Below are positions 11,975 through 23,659 of a DNA stretch of 62,327 bases, piece by piece (the stretch's first letter is position 1; every line of letters starts with the position of its first letter). The stretch spans positions 1 to 62,327 of the forward strand of contig NXFV01001092.1 of NCBI GenBank assembly GCA_002803225.1, read 5' to 3'. The notes under the pieces are model-generated. The model was not told where the DNA came from. It searched no databases and worked only from the letters and a program-made list of their open reading frames with translations. The stretch is from Gamarada debralockiae (lineage: Eukaryota; Ascomycota; Leotiomycetes; Helotiales; Hyphodiscaceae). The position numbers and the translations under genes are program-made.

Positions 11975-12811
11975 TCATCTTCTCGGTGGGGCAAAGCCTG
12001 GTGGTGGGGGACCGGGTGGGAATTGCTGTCCTGGGAACGGAGGGAATCCTGGAGGAGGACCACCTCTACCAAGTCCTGGAGCACCTGGGAAGCCACCAAA
12101 GGCAGGTGGTGCGCCGCCAATTCCTGCAGCAGGTCCCTACATATATATATTAGCAACAATTTCTTGAAAGAAAATGTATAAGGTATCATACCGCCAAACC
12201 AACAGCAGCTCCTCTTCCAGCTGGTCTTGCAATACCGGCACCGGCAGCCATGGCCGCAGGAGCTCCTCCTGGCGCACTGGCTCCGAGACGTGCGCTTGGG
12301 TCGGCAGGGGGTGGAGACTCGACGGAGAGGGAGATGATATGTGCGCCTCGAACGATAGTAAGACCAAGTGTTCGCTTCTCTTCGGATTCGATGAGGGGTG
12401 CTGAGCTACTGGCAGCGCCTGGAGCAGCTGAGGCCTTTGCCTGCTTGCGCTTGACGCGTCTGAACTCTTCTGTATCTGCGAGGACGAGGTTCATGTGCTG
12501 TTCCAAAAATTAGTAATAGACAGAAAGATCTGGACGGAATAACCGCATACCTTGTCAAAAGCCAACATCTGTCCAACCATCTGGCGACCATCGTTCATGG
12601 TGACTCTCATCCGGTAGTTGATCTATGCACCCTATTAGTACACTGTCCATCGCATTGAGGAATCGCAGCACGTCGCAAGAGCCTGCGCAGGAGGTTTAAC
12701 GTACGAGGCCGGCCTATGAACACAGTAAAAGTCAGCCTACAATGTCAACGAAAGCTTGCACAGCTGAGGAGGAGGATTTGAACTCACCATCTTTCCTTGC
12801 TTGTTCGCCAT
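11975..12811 (-). CDS. SMB1: Small nuclear ribonucleoprotein Sm B
   Basis: Core Sm protein that helps form the heptameric ring on U1, U2, U4 and U5 snRNAs. Exons on the minus strand: 12811-12788, 12713-12705, 12622-12551, 12497-12192 and 12136-11975; 190 residues. The Sm1 fold reads MANKQGKM, AGL, INYRMRVTMNDGRQMVGQMLAFDK, HMNLVLADTEEFRRVKRK (each comma a splice junction), and the Sm2 motif is LGLTIVRGAHIISLSVE. The second exon is a 9-nt micro-exon encoding only Ala-Gly-Leu. The tail is Gly/Ala/Pro-rich with PPPGFPPFPG-type repeats, as in SmB/N, ending in APPRR. Every intron is phase 0, so skipping any internal exon keeps the frame. Retaining the last intron would end translation soon after residue 136. 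Confidence 0.95.
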
Positions 12812-13136
12812 GATGATCGAGATGCGCGATAATTCGGCTTCTCTTGGGGTTTCAAAGAATGTGGTTTGAAGTTCTTGGACTTCAGTTGACCCTTCAGCTC
12901 CTTTCAAAGCGTATGAGTCGTGATTTGAGGTTCTTGATCTCGATGAGGAAGAGCCTAGTCTTTGCGGCTCAAGCTCCAATTTGTGAATCGCCTAAAATGG
13001 AAAGGCAGCTTTTTTTCTTAGCGTCTCGCTTAATCTATCTTCGAAAACCCACCAACATTTTGAGAAATTTCAAGATCGCGAATTTCAACAACCAACAACA
13101 AATCCTCCCCGACAAACGCCTTCAGCATCAATCGAA
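12812..13136. promoter_or_regulatory. Divergent promoter, SmB / RPL11
   Basis: 325 bases separate the start codons of SmB (-) and ribosomal protein L11 (+), so both promoters must lie here. A T-rich tract (about 13012-13018) precedes RPL11. No specific factor site was assigned. Confidence 0.6.
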
Positions 13137-13838
13137 ATGGCTGAATCCGGAGACAAGAGCGGAAACCCCATGCGGGAACTCCGTATCCAAAAGCTCGTCC
13201 TCAACATCTCCGTTGGAGAGTCTGGTGACAGACTTACTCGTGCCGCAAAGGTGTTGGAACAATTGAGTGGTCAAACTCCTGTCTACAGTACGATTCTCCT
13301 TACGTTTTATCCTCAATTCAACTTCTGCAAATTGGAGCTGACAGTTCCTCCCTCACAGGCAAGGCCCGCTACACAGTCCGAACCTTCGGTATCCGTCGTA
13401 ACGAAAAGATCGCTGTGCACGTTACCGTCCGTGGGCCAAAGGCTGAGGAAATCTTGGAGCGTGGATTGAAGGTCAAGGAATATGAGCTCCGCAAGCGCAA
13501 CTTCTCTGAGACTGGTAACTTCGGTTTTGGTATCAGTGAACACATCGATCTCGGTATCAAGTACGACCCTGCGATTGGTATTTACGGAATGGACTTCTAC
13601 TGCTGCATGTTAGTATACGATATACATAGATTGGCAAGATCGGCGTTGACATAGTTTAGGACCCGACCTGGTGAGCGTGTTGCCAAGCGCCGTCGCTGCA
13701 AGACCCACGTTGGCGCTTCCCACAAGATCAAGCGCGAGGAGACTGTCAAGTGGTTCAAAAACAGATTCGAGTATGTTTATTCCGTTGCATCGACGAGGAA
13801 CTTCTACTAATCTCACGCTCAGGGGTATCGTCCGATAA
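13137..13838 (+). CDS. RPL11: 60S ribosomal protein L11 (uL5)
   Basis: Component of the large ribosomal subunit that contacts 5S rRNA at the central protuberance. Exons 13137-13287, 13359-13608, 13660-13770 and 13823-13838 encode 175 residues (yeast 174). Recognisable blocks: [51 protein letters not shown] across intron 1, [32 protein letters not shown], and [17 protein letters not shown] basic tail before the last junction. The final exon holds only part of one codon, GIVR and the stop. Introns of 71, 51 and 52 nt. Confidence 0.98.
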
Positions 13839-15147
13839 ATTCTCATTGCAACTTTCGATAAGCATGGGCTAAGGAGTAAATGAATTCGGACGCAAAGGCA
13901 TCATTGGCTGTACTTTACTGCATCTACGGATCAGATTACAATGAAGCAGTTCACCAAAACTGTTCAGCATGATTCCATTTGGACATGTTGCGGCCTCAGA
14001 GACCGACCGGCTTGCCGGCTTCTTGCAATTGCTGAATTTTATTGTGTGTGAATGATTTCTTCGTAACCAAGGATGAGGTCTGGCTGAACCAAGCTACCGC
14101 AATCTATCCCTTGAAACTCTGTCATCAATCTCCTAGAGAACGGTTTGAGGTGATGCCCATCCGCGCCTTCTCGCCGTCTATAACCATTCAATATACGCCC
14201 ATGAAGTCCAGAAATCTTCTTCCACATATTCGAATATCAAGCTTCATCTAGGGGTGTCGAGTATTATCTAATTTGTTTCTTCCGAATTGCTGCCAAGCAT
14301 ATGTTTGGCAAATTGTCCACTCGCTGACGGCTAACTACATTATTAGCACTCATTCAACTGTTTCAATAACAGACGAATATCTCTTTGCTATTACCACTTG
14401 CTTTGTCACCGACAGCATACGGAGTCTCGTTCCTTCCGTTTGTTCTTGGGAGCCGAGTTTCGACGCCGCGCCTGGTGTGTGATGGTTTGTTGCTCCTGCT
14501 CGACGGTAGGCTGCTTGGATACTCAAGTCTGGAAGACTTCGCCGAGGTACCCTTATCCCCCTTGTGGTACTTGGGGTGATCTAGTGCTACGGACATTTGT
14601 TTCGGTAGGTTATTATTTGTGAGTGGTGTTATTTTTGTTTGTACAAATGCAAGCACAACGAAAGCTCTCATATATGAAGTCAACGTCGCTAGTCGCTGCT
14701 GGTCAACTGTTAAATTCAGCGTCTCTACATAATCCTCCGGCTTCACCCTTCCCAAGAATATCAAATAAATACTAGAGACGTCATAGCCCACATAGTCGGG
14801 GTCTTATCTTCAAGTCGAGGTACTAGCGTATTCTTTCCTCGAAAGCTTCATAAAATGTACTATACTAGTGCAATCCCTGAGATCAATGATCATTACAACT
14901 ACTTTTTTCAACGCTTTAGTTTAGCTATGATCTGCATTATTCACATACTTCCAAGTTCCAAAGAACCCAAATTTACATATTGGCACGTTTGAAGGTTTGA
15001 CATCGTGATTCGATTTTATATCCAGAATCTTGAGACCCAGATGAAGAATATAATACAGTTGTTCAACGCCAACAACACCTCGCCGCTAATACAGCTACCC
15101 TATATGTCCTGCGCCCTTCCTTGTAAGGAAACCTCTCGTACACTTCG
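13839..15147. other. Convergent 3' intergenic region
   Basis: Lies between the 3' ends of RPL11 (+) and the 84-residue gene (-). A 142-residue frame at 14363-14791 (-) matches nothing I know and is low in complexity; I do not call it a gene. No RNA gene seen. Confidence 0.5.
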
Positions 15148-15549
15148 CTACTTGTGTCCTCCGGTTGTGAATCTGCGAAGATTCAATCAGCCTGCCATTC
15201 CAAACCTCAATCTATATGTAGTGCAGGGAGACGTACTTATTCCACATATTCCCAATGATACCAGGTGCCGGCTTCTGCTCGTTGAATGACTGACGCCTTG
15301 CTTGTGCGGCAGCATCTCCGGAGTTACGCTTCTGGTTCATCAGGCCAGAGAAAAGAGTCCCTGAATTCGAGCCTGAGGAGCCCTATTGTTCATCTGTTAG
15401 ATGTATGCTTTCTGATATATGCATGTCCAAGCAAGGGAGGGAAATGGAGGAAAGGAGATTCGTACTCTTCGCTGTGCGGCAGTAGAATCACCGCCAACCT
15501 TGTTGACTGGAGTAGGCACGCTTCCCGAACCACTCTTAACAGCTGACAT
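15148..15549 (-). CDS. Small conserved ascomycete protein, 84 residues
   Basis: Found only by splicing: exons 15549-15466, 15382-15237 and 15172-15148 on the minus strand join in frame. The product begins MSAVKSGSGSVPTPVNKVGG, continues through TAAQRRGSSGSNSGTLFSGL, MNQKRNSGDAAAQARRQSF, NEQKPAPGIIGNMWN and ends KFTTGGHK. It is polar and basic, with no signal peptide or membrane segment and two RRxS/RRQS-type phosphorylation sites. From memory, similar short proteins with an F-x-G-L-M-x-Q-K-R ... P-G-x-x-G-x-M-W pattern occur across Pezizomycotina and some are labelled conidiation or stress proteins; I cannot name the family with certainty. Three CCCCT/AGGGG stress elements lie upstream. Introns are 83 and 64 nt. 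Confidence 0.85.
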
Positions 15550-18055
15550 TCTGCCTGATGATGCGATGTTCAATATCTCTCTTTTGATGCGACCGAAAGA
15601 CTTCGACTTCAAAGAATTTCGGTAATTTTTGGATGTCGTGAAAATGAGGTGACTTTCGAACAAATGGGCAAAAGGCCGAAAAGAGGGAAGATATCACCCA
15701 ATATACATACTCAGCACACCCCTACCTCTAGCTCGCTCCTCCAAAAAGCATTAATAATGATCTCATTATCCATCCACTCCTCACCTCACATTGAGGTTCC
15801 ACAGTCAGCCTCGTACATGCTTTACCCCGCGTACATTGGGCCTGATCCCTCCACCCACAAACCATCTGCCTCCATAACCAACCAGAAGCAACTGCACAAT
15901 CGGTAACGTTTGCCCCTCCACACCTTCTGAACAACGAAGCCCCTGCACGACTTCCCATCCGGATAGTCCGCTCAAATCAGACCAATCAGCTTGCGAGAAG
16001 AAAGGATGGATCATTCACCGAAGCGATATTCAGGTTTCCTTGCCGCTTTCAGCTACACGGGATATGCGTCAAGAACCCCGAAAACTATCGCGCGAGAGCG
16101 CAGCCATGGAGGTTGCCGAGGGCTAGTGCGATCGGTAGAACCAGTTTGTCTCATACTTTGAACTTTGACAGCTCTTTTAAGTAATCGGACACGTGATGAT
16201 CTTCAAATTGACTTGCAAGCCTCGAAATAGATCACGGCGTGAAATGCTCAAGCAATGGTTGCTAAAGACTTGAGTGGAAGTGAAAAGGGTGGAAAGTGCT
16301 TGGCCAAGCGGCCTCGATAGTCTGCCTTCAGAAAGAGCGAGAGATGTCACGGGCCATGTGAAAGTCCTTGAATGCTTTAAGAGACTTTGTTGCACATCTG
16401 CAGCAGGCGAAGCTTTCCGTAAGTGCCCAGTTTGTGGAAAGTCAGTTCATTTTTCTGGCTTCCCGTTGGCCTCATGCAGATCAAGTGGCTAAGGCGCTGA
16501 ATCATAATTGAGTCGTCGCTAAAATGAAACGCTCCGCTCATTCCAGCCCTTGTAGAATTTCCGTTCGAGTCAAAATCTCCTCGTCTTACTCAAATAGTTC
16601 GACGACAGAAACTTCATAGCTAAATCTTTGTCTGGATGGTCTTGTATGGGGTAGGAGGCTAAGAGGTCCTTGAAACTTGAAAGGCACTTCTAGTAGACAC
16701 AAAGCCTAAGGACACTCTTGTACTAGCTCATACTAAACACAGGACGCGTCTTGAGGTTCAATACAATCAATACTTACTGAGTCAACATGCATTGCACGAA
16801 AATGGGTACTAAAATCTCGGATCACGTGTTGATGTTATGTCCAAACATGGCAGTAATGGGGCCTCGGAGGCCCGGGGGAGTTTATTTTGGTTGATATATC
16901 GATAAAAGAGGCACCCAATACATAACTGCTTACATAGAGAAACACTCATGCCAAATCATCCGTCCATTGAAGTAAACTATATCACGTGTTCATAGTCTCC
17001 CTCTGAATGGAATTGCTGAGGTTGCTCAAAGTTTCTGTTGCACATTTGAGTTTATAAGCCTTAAAATGAAACAGCTTGTACCTGAATCCATCAGCACAAT
17101 CCAATATAATTCGTTCAAATTTACTGACTACGGCTCCCCACTTTGCAGCATTCAAATACCGCTTCTTCGGCCAAATCCCCATCACTCATTCCCTCAAGAG
17201 TCAACCCTTCAAATCCAAACCCTCCCAAACAAATCCTTCCCTCTCAAATCTCATATGCACAATAATAAACGGAAGTCACTTTCCAATTTAACCAATCATT
17301 CCAAATTTGGGGGATCCAGAATTCAAATACCGGCCTCGCTCCCACCCAGCCAAACGACCTGCCTGCCGGCAATCAACCATAAATCCATCCAATCAGATCT
17401 CACCCCCTCAAAACCGTTAGGCACTCCAATGATAAATTTCTCCATCGACTGGAGATTGAAATCCCGACGATTTTAAGACGTGCAACAAAACTTTACAACT
17501 GTCATGCAAGTGAAGAATGACACGTGATTGTGTTGACCAGTGAGAGGACCGAGGGTGCGTTCGTTGGTTCGGATTGGCTATGAGTGAGAGGGGAGGGGGA
17601 GGAGGAAGGCGGTGTGGGATGCTGGTTTTCTACGGGTTTTGGGAAATGGGAAGGGGAAAGGAGGTTTGACTGGATTGGGTGGGATTGCTTTGGTGTTTGA
17701 ACTCCAGTGAGTGAAGTTTGCTTGGATTGTTGAAATCGACTCGGTAGTTGAGCGCCGTCAATGAAGTGAAGAACTTCACTCTTAAGTTCCAAGCAATGGG
17801 AAACGACGGGATCTAGGCCATCGACCATAGTACCCCTGCTCTGCCAAAGTCCCATGAGTGTAAATTGTTCACAAGAATATCCAATACCGAAAGTTTGAAT
17901 TCATAACTGCATTTACCATCCCATCAATCCGTACGCAAAGTTATCCCACCATCATTCTCAATCGTTCATCTATTCTCAACCCATGAATAATCCTTTTACC
18001 AAATCACCAATTTCCTATCCAAAAGTCCAAAAGCCCCCAAAGCGTCGGCTTTTGC
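15550..18055. other. 2.5 kb spacer, promoter side of the 84-aa gene
   Basis: Between the start of the 84-residue gene and the 3' end of pyruvate carboxylase. Frames at 16177-16395, 16982-17185, 17066-17476 and 17502-17855 have no recognisable similarity. No tRNA, repeat or transposon remnant recognised. Confidence 0.5.
15719..15944 (-). promoter_or_regulatory. Three stress-response elements (AGGGG)
   Basis: CCCCT occurs at 15719-15723, 15913-15917 and 15940-15944, that is AGGGG on the minus strand 170-395 bases before the 84-residue gene's ATG. AGGGG is the core STRE bound by Msn2/Msn4-type zinc fingers. Function here is inferred. Confidence 0.35.
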
Positions 18056-21000
18056 CTACTTCTCACCCGGCTTGACAATCTTACAAATGAGGTCGCTGCC
18101 TCCAACAGAATCACCCTCCTTGACATGGATGCTTCCAACTTTACCGGCGTGAGGCGCGGAGATAACCATTTCCTGTGTACAAATTAGCTCCCGAGCATCC
18201 AAAGATGTGAAAGGGAATTGATTGACATACCATCTTCATAGCACTCAAAACGGCAATAGGATCACCCTTCTTAACCTCACCACCATCCTTAACACGGATC
18301 TCAACAACAACACCCGCCATCGGCGCACCAACTTGGCTCGAATCTCCAGGATCGGCCTTTGGCCTGCTGGTATTCTCCACAGCCGCATTATTGTCATCCA
18401 CAGTCACCTGTCTGACTTCTCCATTCATCTCGTAGAAGACCTCACGTTGGCCAGTAGTATCGGATAATGGACCGACAGCGAGGAGCTTCAGGATCAAGAC
18501 TTTACCCTTCTCGAGCTCAACGTGGAATTCTTCTCCGATTTCTGGCTTCGAGAGGAAGTATCGAGTTGGTAGGACGCTCAAATCACCATACTTCTCGACG
18601 AACTTTCTGTAGTCCTCGAAAACCTTGGGGTACATGGCGTAACTGGCAACATCGCATTCAGTGACGCTTCCGTACTTGGTGTGGATGTCCTTCTTGATCT
18701 TCTGGAGATCAAGTGGCTCCAGAGTGAGACCAGGGCGCTTATCGAGCTTACGTCTGCCACGGAGAGCATTGGAGCGAAGAGGTTCTGGGAAGCCTCCGTA
18801 TGGTTGACCCATAAGACCCTCGAAGAACTCAAGAACTGAGCCAGGGAAGTCAAGCTCTGCAGCTCTCTTCTGAACATCGTCGAAGTTGAGTTTATTCGAA
18901 ACCATGAATTGAGCCAAGTCACCAACAACCTTGGACGTAGGAGTAACCTTAACGATATCACCAAGCAGGTCATTTGCTTGCTCATAGGCCTTCTTAGTCT
19001 CGGCCCATTGAGCACCAAGACCAAGTTGAGAAGCCTGGAACATCATGTTAGTCAATTGGCCACCTGGAATCTCGTGCTCGTAAACTTCTGGATCAGGACC
19101 CGTAAGACCAGCCTCGAAAGGTGAGTATAGGAGACGGAGCTGAGCCCAGTACGTGTCAATAGCACGAACGTGGTGGACGTTCAATCCTGGGTCGTACTCC
19201 GTGCCTTCCAAGGAGGCGAGAACTGCACCAACACTGGGTTGAGAGGTCATTCCAGACATGCTGTCAGTGGCAGTGTCAACAGCATCAGCGCCTGCATAAG
19301 CGCAAGCAACCATCGACGCGACACCAGTACCAGCTGAGTCGTGAGTGTGAACGTGGATTGGAAGGTCTGGGTACTTCTTGCGGATGGATCCAATCAGCAT
19401 CGTAGCCGCTCTTGGCTTGAGTACACCAGCCATATCCTTGATACCAAGAACGTGGATCTTGAGATCAACAAGCTTGCCAACCAAATCCATATAGTACTCC
19501 AAGTTGTACTTCTTCCGTGGGTTCAACATGTCTCCACTGTAGCAGACTGTACCCTCAACAACACCACCAGCCTTATGAACAGCCTTGATACCAACTTCAA
19601 GTTGGTTAATGTCGTTCAAAGCATCGAAGACTCTGAAAATATCAACACCGTGTTTCTTAGCTTGCTCACAGAAGTGGTATATGGCGTTATCAGGCAGGGA
19701 GGAGTATGCAACACCGTTGGCTCCACGCAGAAGCATCTGGAATGGGATGTTGGGGACGAGCTTTCGCATCTTTCGGAGTCTGTCCCAAGGATCTTCGTAC
19801 AGGAAACGCATGGCAACATCGAAAGTCGCTCCACCCCAGCACTCAAGACTGTAAAGATTGCTGTATGCATGGCTGGTTTCCCTTGCAATGTTCAACAAGT
19901 CAACTGTTCGCACACGAGTGGCCAACAGTGATTGATGAGCATCACGCCATGTTGTATCCATGAGAAGGCATCCCTTGTTCGCTCGGACGGCCTTCGCAAA
20001 GGCTTCTGGGCCTTTTTCTTGAAGGATGTTTCTCCATCCCTTCTGGCAAGGCTGCGATACGTCAATTTGCTTGCCTGCATCATCGAGCAATTCTGGCATG
20101 ATAATGTCTCCCTTGAATTTAGGCTCTCCGATTTGGCCCTTGATGCTGCTACCGTTGACAGCAAGATCTCCCAAGTATGCGAGCAACTTCTGGGCACGGT
20201 TCTGACTGCTGACTAGATCGAACAGCTCAGGGGTATCGTCAATGAAAGTTGTCCAGCAGTTGCCATCGATAAAAGTGGGATGGGTGAGCAAAGATGTCAA
20301 AAAAGGGATGTTAGTCTTGACGCCGCGGATACGGAATTCAACCAAGGCACGAATCATTTTCCGGCGGACAATTTCGTATGTAGAGCCATGGCAGGTACAT
20401 TTGACCAACATTGAGTCATAGTGAGGACTGATGATCGCGCCTGCGAATCCATTACCACCATCCAGTCGAACTCCGTTACCACCAGCGGATCGGTAAACCT
20501 CGATCTTTCCAGTATCTGGCGAGAATCCTTTGGAGGGGTCCTCTGTTGTGATACGGCACTGAATTGCAAAACCTCTCGTAGAAATGCGGTCTTGTGTCAG
20601 TCCAAGCTGAGCTAATGTCGCACCTGCGGCGATTTGGATCTGCGCAGCAATAAGATCGATACCAGTGATCTCCTCGGTGATCGTGTGCTCGACTTGAATA
20701 CGGGGGTTGATTTCGATGAAGTAGTATCGGTTTTGCTGATCGACCAAGAATTCCGCAGTTCCAGCATTTCTGTAATTGACTGACTTCGCCAATTTGACAG
20801 CATCCGCGAGGAGGGAGTCTCTGACATCCGCTGGGAGATCCTTCGCAGGGGCCAATTCAACCACCTTCTGATGTCTTCGTTGAACGGAGCAATCACGCTC
20901 GTACAAGTGGACGAGGTTTCCGTGGTTGTCTCCTAACAGCTGGACCTCAATGTGCTTCGGCTTGTCGAGGAATCGCTCAACGAAGACTGTTCCATTGCCA

Positions 21001-22180
21001 AAGGCAGATTTCGCCTCGGATGTAGCACGGTTGAAGGAATCTTCTAAGCTTGACTGTTCTCTCACAACTCGCATGCCTCGTCCACCACCACCAAATGCCG
21101 CCTTGATAATGATTGGGAAGCCAAACTCGTCTGTGAATTTCTTGACGTCCTCGAATCTCTCAACAGGTCCTTCTGTACCTGGGACAACCGGGACCTTGGC
21201 CTTGATAGCCAGGGTTCTGGCAGAGACTTTGTCTCCGAGGGAATCGATGACTTCTGGGGAGGGGCCAACAAACTGTTTTCGGGATCCATTAGTTACTGAA
21301 AAGAGGCTCGATATCATGGAGTATATATACGTACGATGAGGCCAGCCTTCTCAACTTTCCGAGCGAATTCGGCATTTTCAGAGAGGAAACCATACCCTAC
21401 AATCCGTATTAGATGTGTGAATCTCAAGGCTGACTTTTTCCGTACCAGGATGAATCATCTGGACTCCATGTTCCAAAGCAATCTTAATGATCTCGTCGCC
21501 AGCCAAGTATGCTCCAACCGGCGTATATTGTCCACGTTTGCCAATTACATAGGCTTCGTCGGCTTCTGCAGATTTCCATGTGATCAGTAGATATTCCTGG
21601 GGCGAGTGAAGTGTGCAGACGTTACTTACTCTGCCTGTGCATGCTAAGTCGGTCCTCATAACTACCCAACTGTTAGCTCTTGGCGCATGGCAGGAAACCC
21701 TTCAATTGGTACCTGAAAACTGCGACAGTCTGCAGCGAAAGCTCGTGGGCCTAGATACGGGTCAGCACATGCATATTGTTCCTGCAGACCTGTACTTGAA
21801 TCATTGAGGGGTAGGCTTACTGTACGGAAGATCTAGAGCGTCGGGTGTTGGTTAGCAAGCTTGACTTCCCATTGTTCACTCGAATTCAGCGATTCACATA
21901 CACGAATAGCTACGAATGTCAGCCGAGTGCACAACATCTATCCGGGAGGGTAATACTTACGAATTTCTCCTCGATTGGCCACTGTAAATCACAAAACATG
22001 CCGTTAGCAAGCTCTTCCAGCTTCCGTGGAGATCTGTCTGTGGCACTCACCGAGAAGCTTCTTCAATTGCATGATGCTCGAATTGGCCCGAATACGATGG
22101 ACTGTTCGCGCCTGCTTGGTGTCTATCCCCTCTTCAAAGACCTCACTGTAGGCCCCATTAGGATCGTGCTGGTCCGCCAT
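18056..22180 (-). CDS. PYC1: Pyruvate carboxylase
   Basis: Biotin enzyme making oxaloacetate from pyruvate, bicarbonate and ATP; cytosolic in fungi, and no transit peptide is seen. Ten minus-strand exons: 22180-22051, 21981-21961, 21909-21902, 21832-21821, 21750-21713, 21661-21630, 21565-21446, 21396-21335, 21272-18231 and 18172-18056; 1193 residues, the family length. The biotin carboxylase domain has the VANRGEIPIRIFRTAHELSL start, FGGGGRGMRVV glycine loop and EINPRIQVEHT. The carboxyltransferase domain has MDTTWRDAHQSLLATRVRT and HVHTHDSAGTG. Biotin is expected on Lys1154 in AMKM, split from the C-terminal 38 residues by the last intron. Exons 3 and 4 are micro-exons of 8 and 12 nt encoding PIR/IFRT, fixed by the strongly conserved sequence around them. 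Confidence 0.97.
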
Positions 22181-23659
22181 GATGATTGGAGGTTATTCGT
22201 TGAATTCGGTTTGTCGATTGAGAGCGAGGGGAGCTGTCAGGTAGGCCACGGACCCTCGGTACCTTTGCGGTGAACCCGGAGCTGGATTGAATGGTTCAAT
22301 GGAGATGAACAATTGCGGACGTACAGATCAGGATATGGATAATCGAATAGAGTAGAGTAGAGTAAAATAACGGAGAGTTTGTGTTCAGAGGGGAAATTTG
22401 TTGAACTGGCTCGGCTTTACGTTCCCGCAGGCAGTTGCTTCCCTTCTCCGGGGCGTGGTGGGGTTCAGAGGAGCTATGGAGCTATGCCGCTCTGGCGCTC
22501 TTCCCTGTCACTCCCTCCCTCGCACCCAATAACTGCACACCGATATGGGATCTTGCGACTGGAAAGGCTTGATGGAAAATCTGCGCCTTAACGTGATGCA
22601 ATTATTGAGAGAAAATCTTCCGCTGATAAGGCTAGCATGCACAGAGGGACTATGACATAACGAGGTACAGCGGTGATGGCTGTGGACGAGATGGGATGGT
22701 GAGATCGATCACAATTGCACAACGAACTGGTGAGGCGGGGAATGATTGAGGGGCTGTTTCAACGTTTTATTTATGGCCGGGGAGATATCTTCTGTAACAA
22801 CCTACCTTGCTATCTTCAAAACAATTTTCCTTGTGAAGGACGTGGGATGCATAGCTTGCTTACGCATGTGCAATAAAAACTGCTGCGCCATAACTCAAAC
22901 GTTTTTGCTTTTCTTGTGAGGTCTTGTGAACCGAAAAGCTCCTCGTCTCTTCGCTCAACCAAGACCGAAGCCGGCTTCGGCAAAACGCCGTCGATTTTTG
23001 AGACGAGGCTGACCGCCAAATTCATGGAAACGAGGGCATTCAATCACCGACTGTAACCGCACAAAAGGAAGTCTTCTTTTACGTCGAATTGAACCTTGGC
23101 TGTGTCTTTCGATGATAGTTGGCAGGCATACAGAATCACATCTTGGCAGTTGAGCCTCTAGCCCTTTAAAAATAGAAGATCCTTTTCATTCAATGAAACG
23201 AAATATTGACCTGACATCCCAACGTTACCTGCCAAGTGTTTGCTAGAGCTTCATGATTTACCTGTGCGAGCTCATGTGGATCTTGCCAAACCTTGTTCTC
23301 AGACCCCAAGAAGGCCAAGTGGGACAGTGGGACATGCAGGTTAGGAAAGGCTGTATTGCAAATCACTGGCACGTGGAGTCAGAAGTAACGATTCCAGATG
23401 TAGAAAGCTTTTATCAGAATACATCAGAGAATCTAGTAAAAGCAAAGAACGCTCCTATCAGTTACAGACATGCTGACGAGTAATCCCCAGCATGAAAACC
23501 ACCCAAAATGCATAAAATACACTCGTGGTGGAGTAATGTGCAAGAATCCCGCAGAATTCCCCGCTGTCGATATCAGGAAAGGTACAACCCTACAATCCAC
23601 AATCCACAATCCACACGCCCCAGCATCATTATGTATACCCGTCCCCCACCACATCAACT
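22181..23659. other. Pyruvate carboxylase promoter region
   Basis: 1.5 kb between the PYC start codon and the clathrin stop (both minus strand). Contains a short AGTAG-type run (about 22350-22362) and three copies of ACAATCC at 23592-23612 close to the clathrin 3' end. No coding frame supported. Confidence 0.55.

Noticed and set aside
14363..14791. 142-codon minus-strand frame between RPL11 and the 84-aa gene
   Set aside because: Unrecognisable, with overlapping frames on the plus strand; no convincing gene structure.
16545..16575. GTTCGAGTC resembling a tRNA B box
   Set aside because: Flanking bases cannot form a T-stem, and no A box or acceptor stem is present.
17066..17476. 136-codon plus-strand frame rich in Ser, Pro, Asn and Ile
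   Set aside because: Compositionally simple and overlapping another frame; no family match.
19341..19931. 196-codon frame antisense to pyruvate carboxylase
   Set aside because: Shadow of the highly conserved coding strand; same for antisense frames inside clathrin, eIF2-gamma and ECM29.
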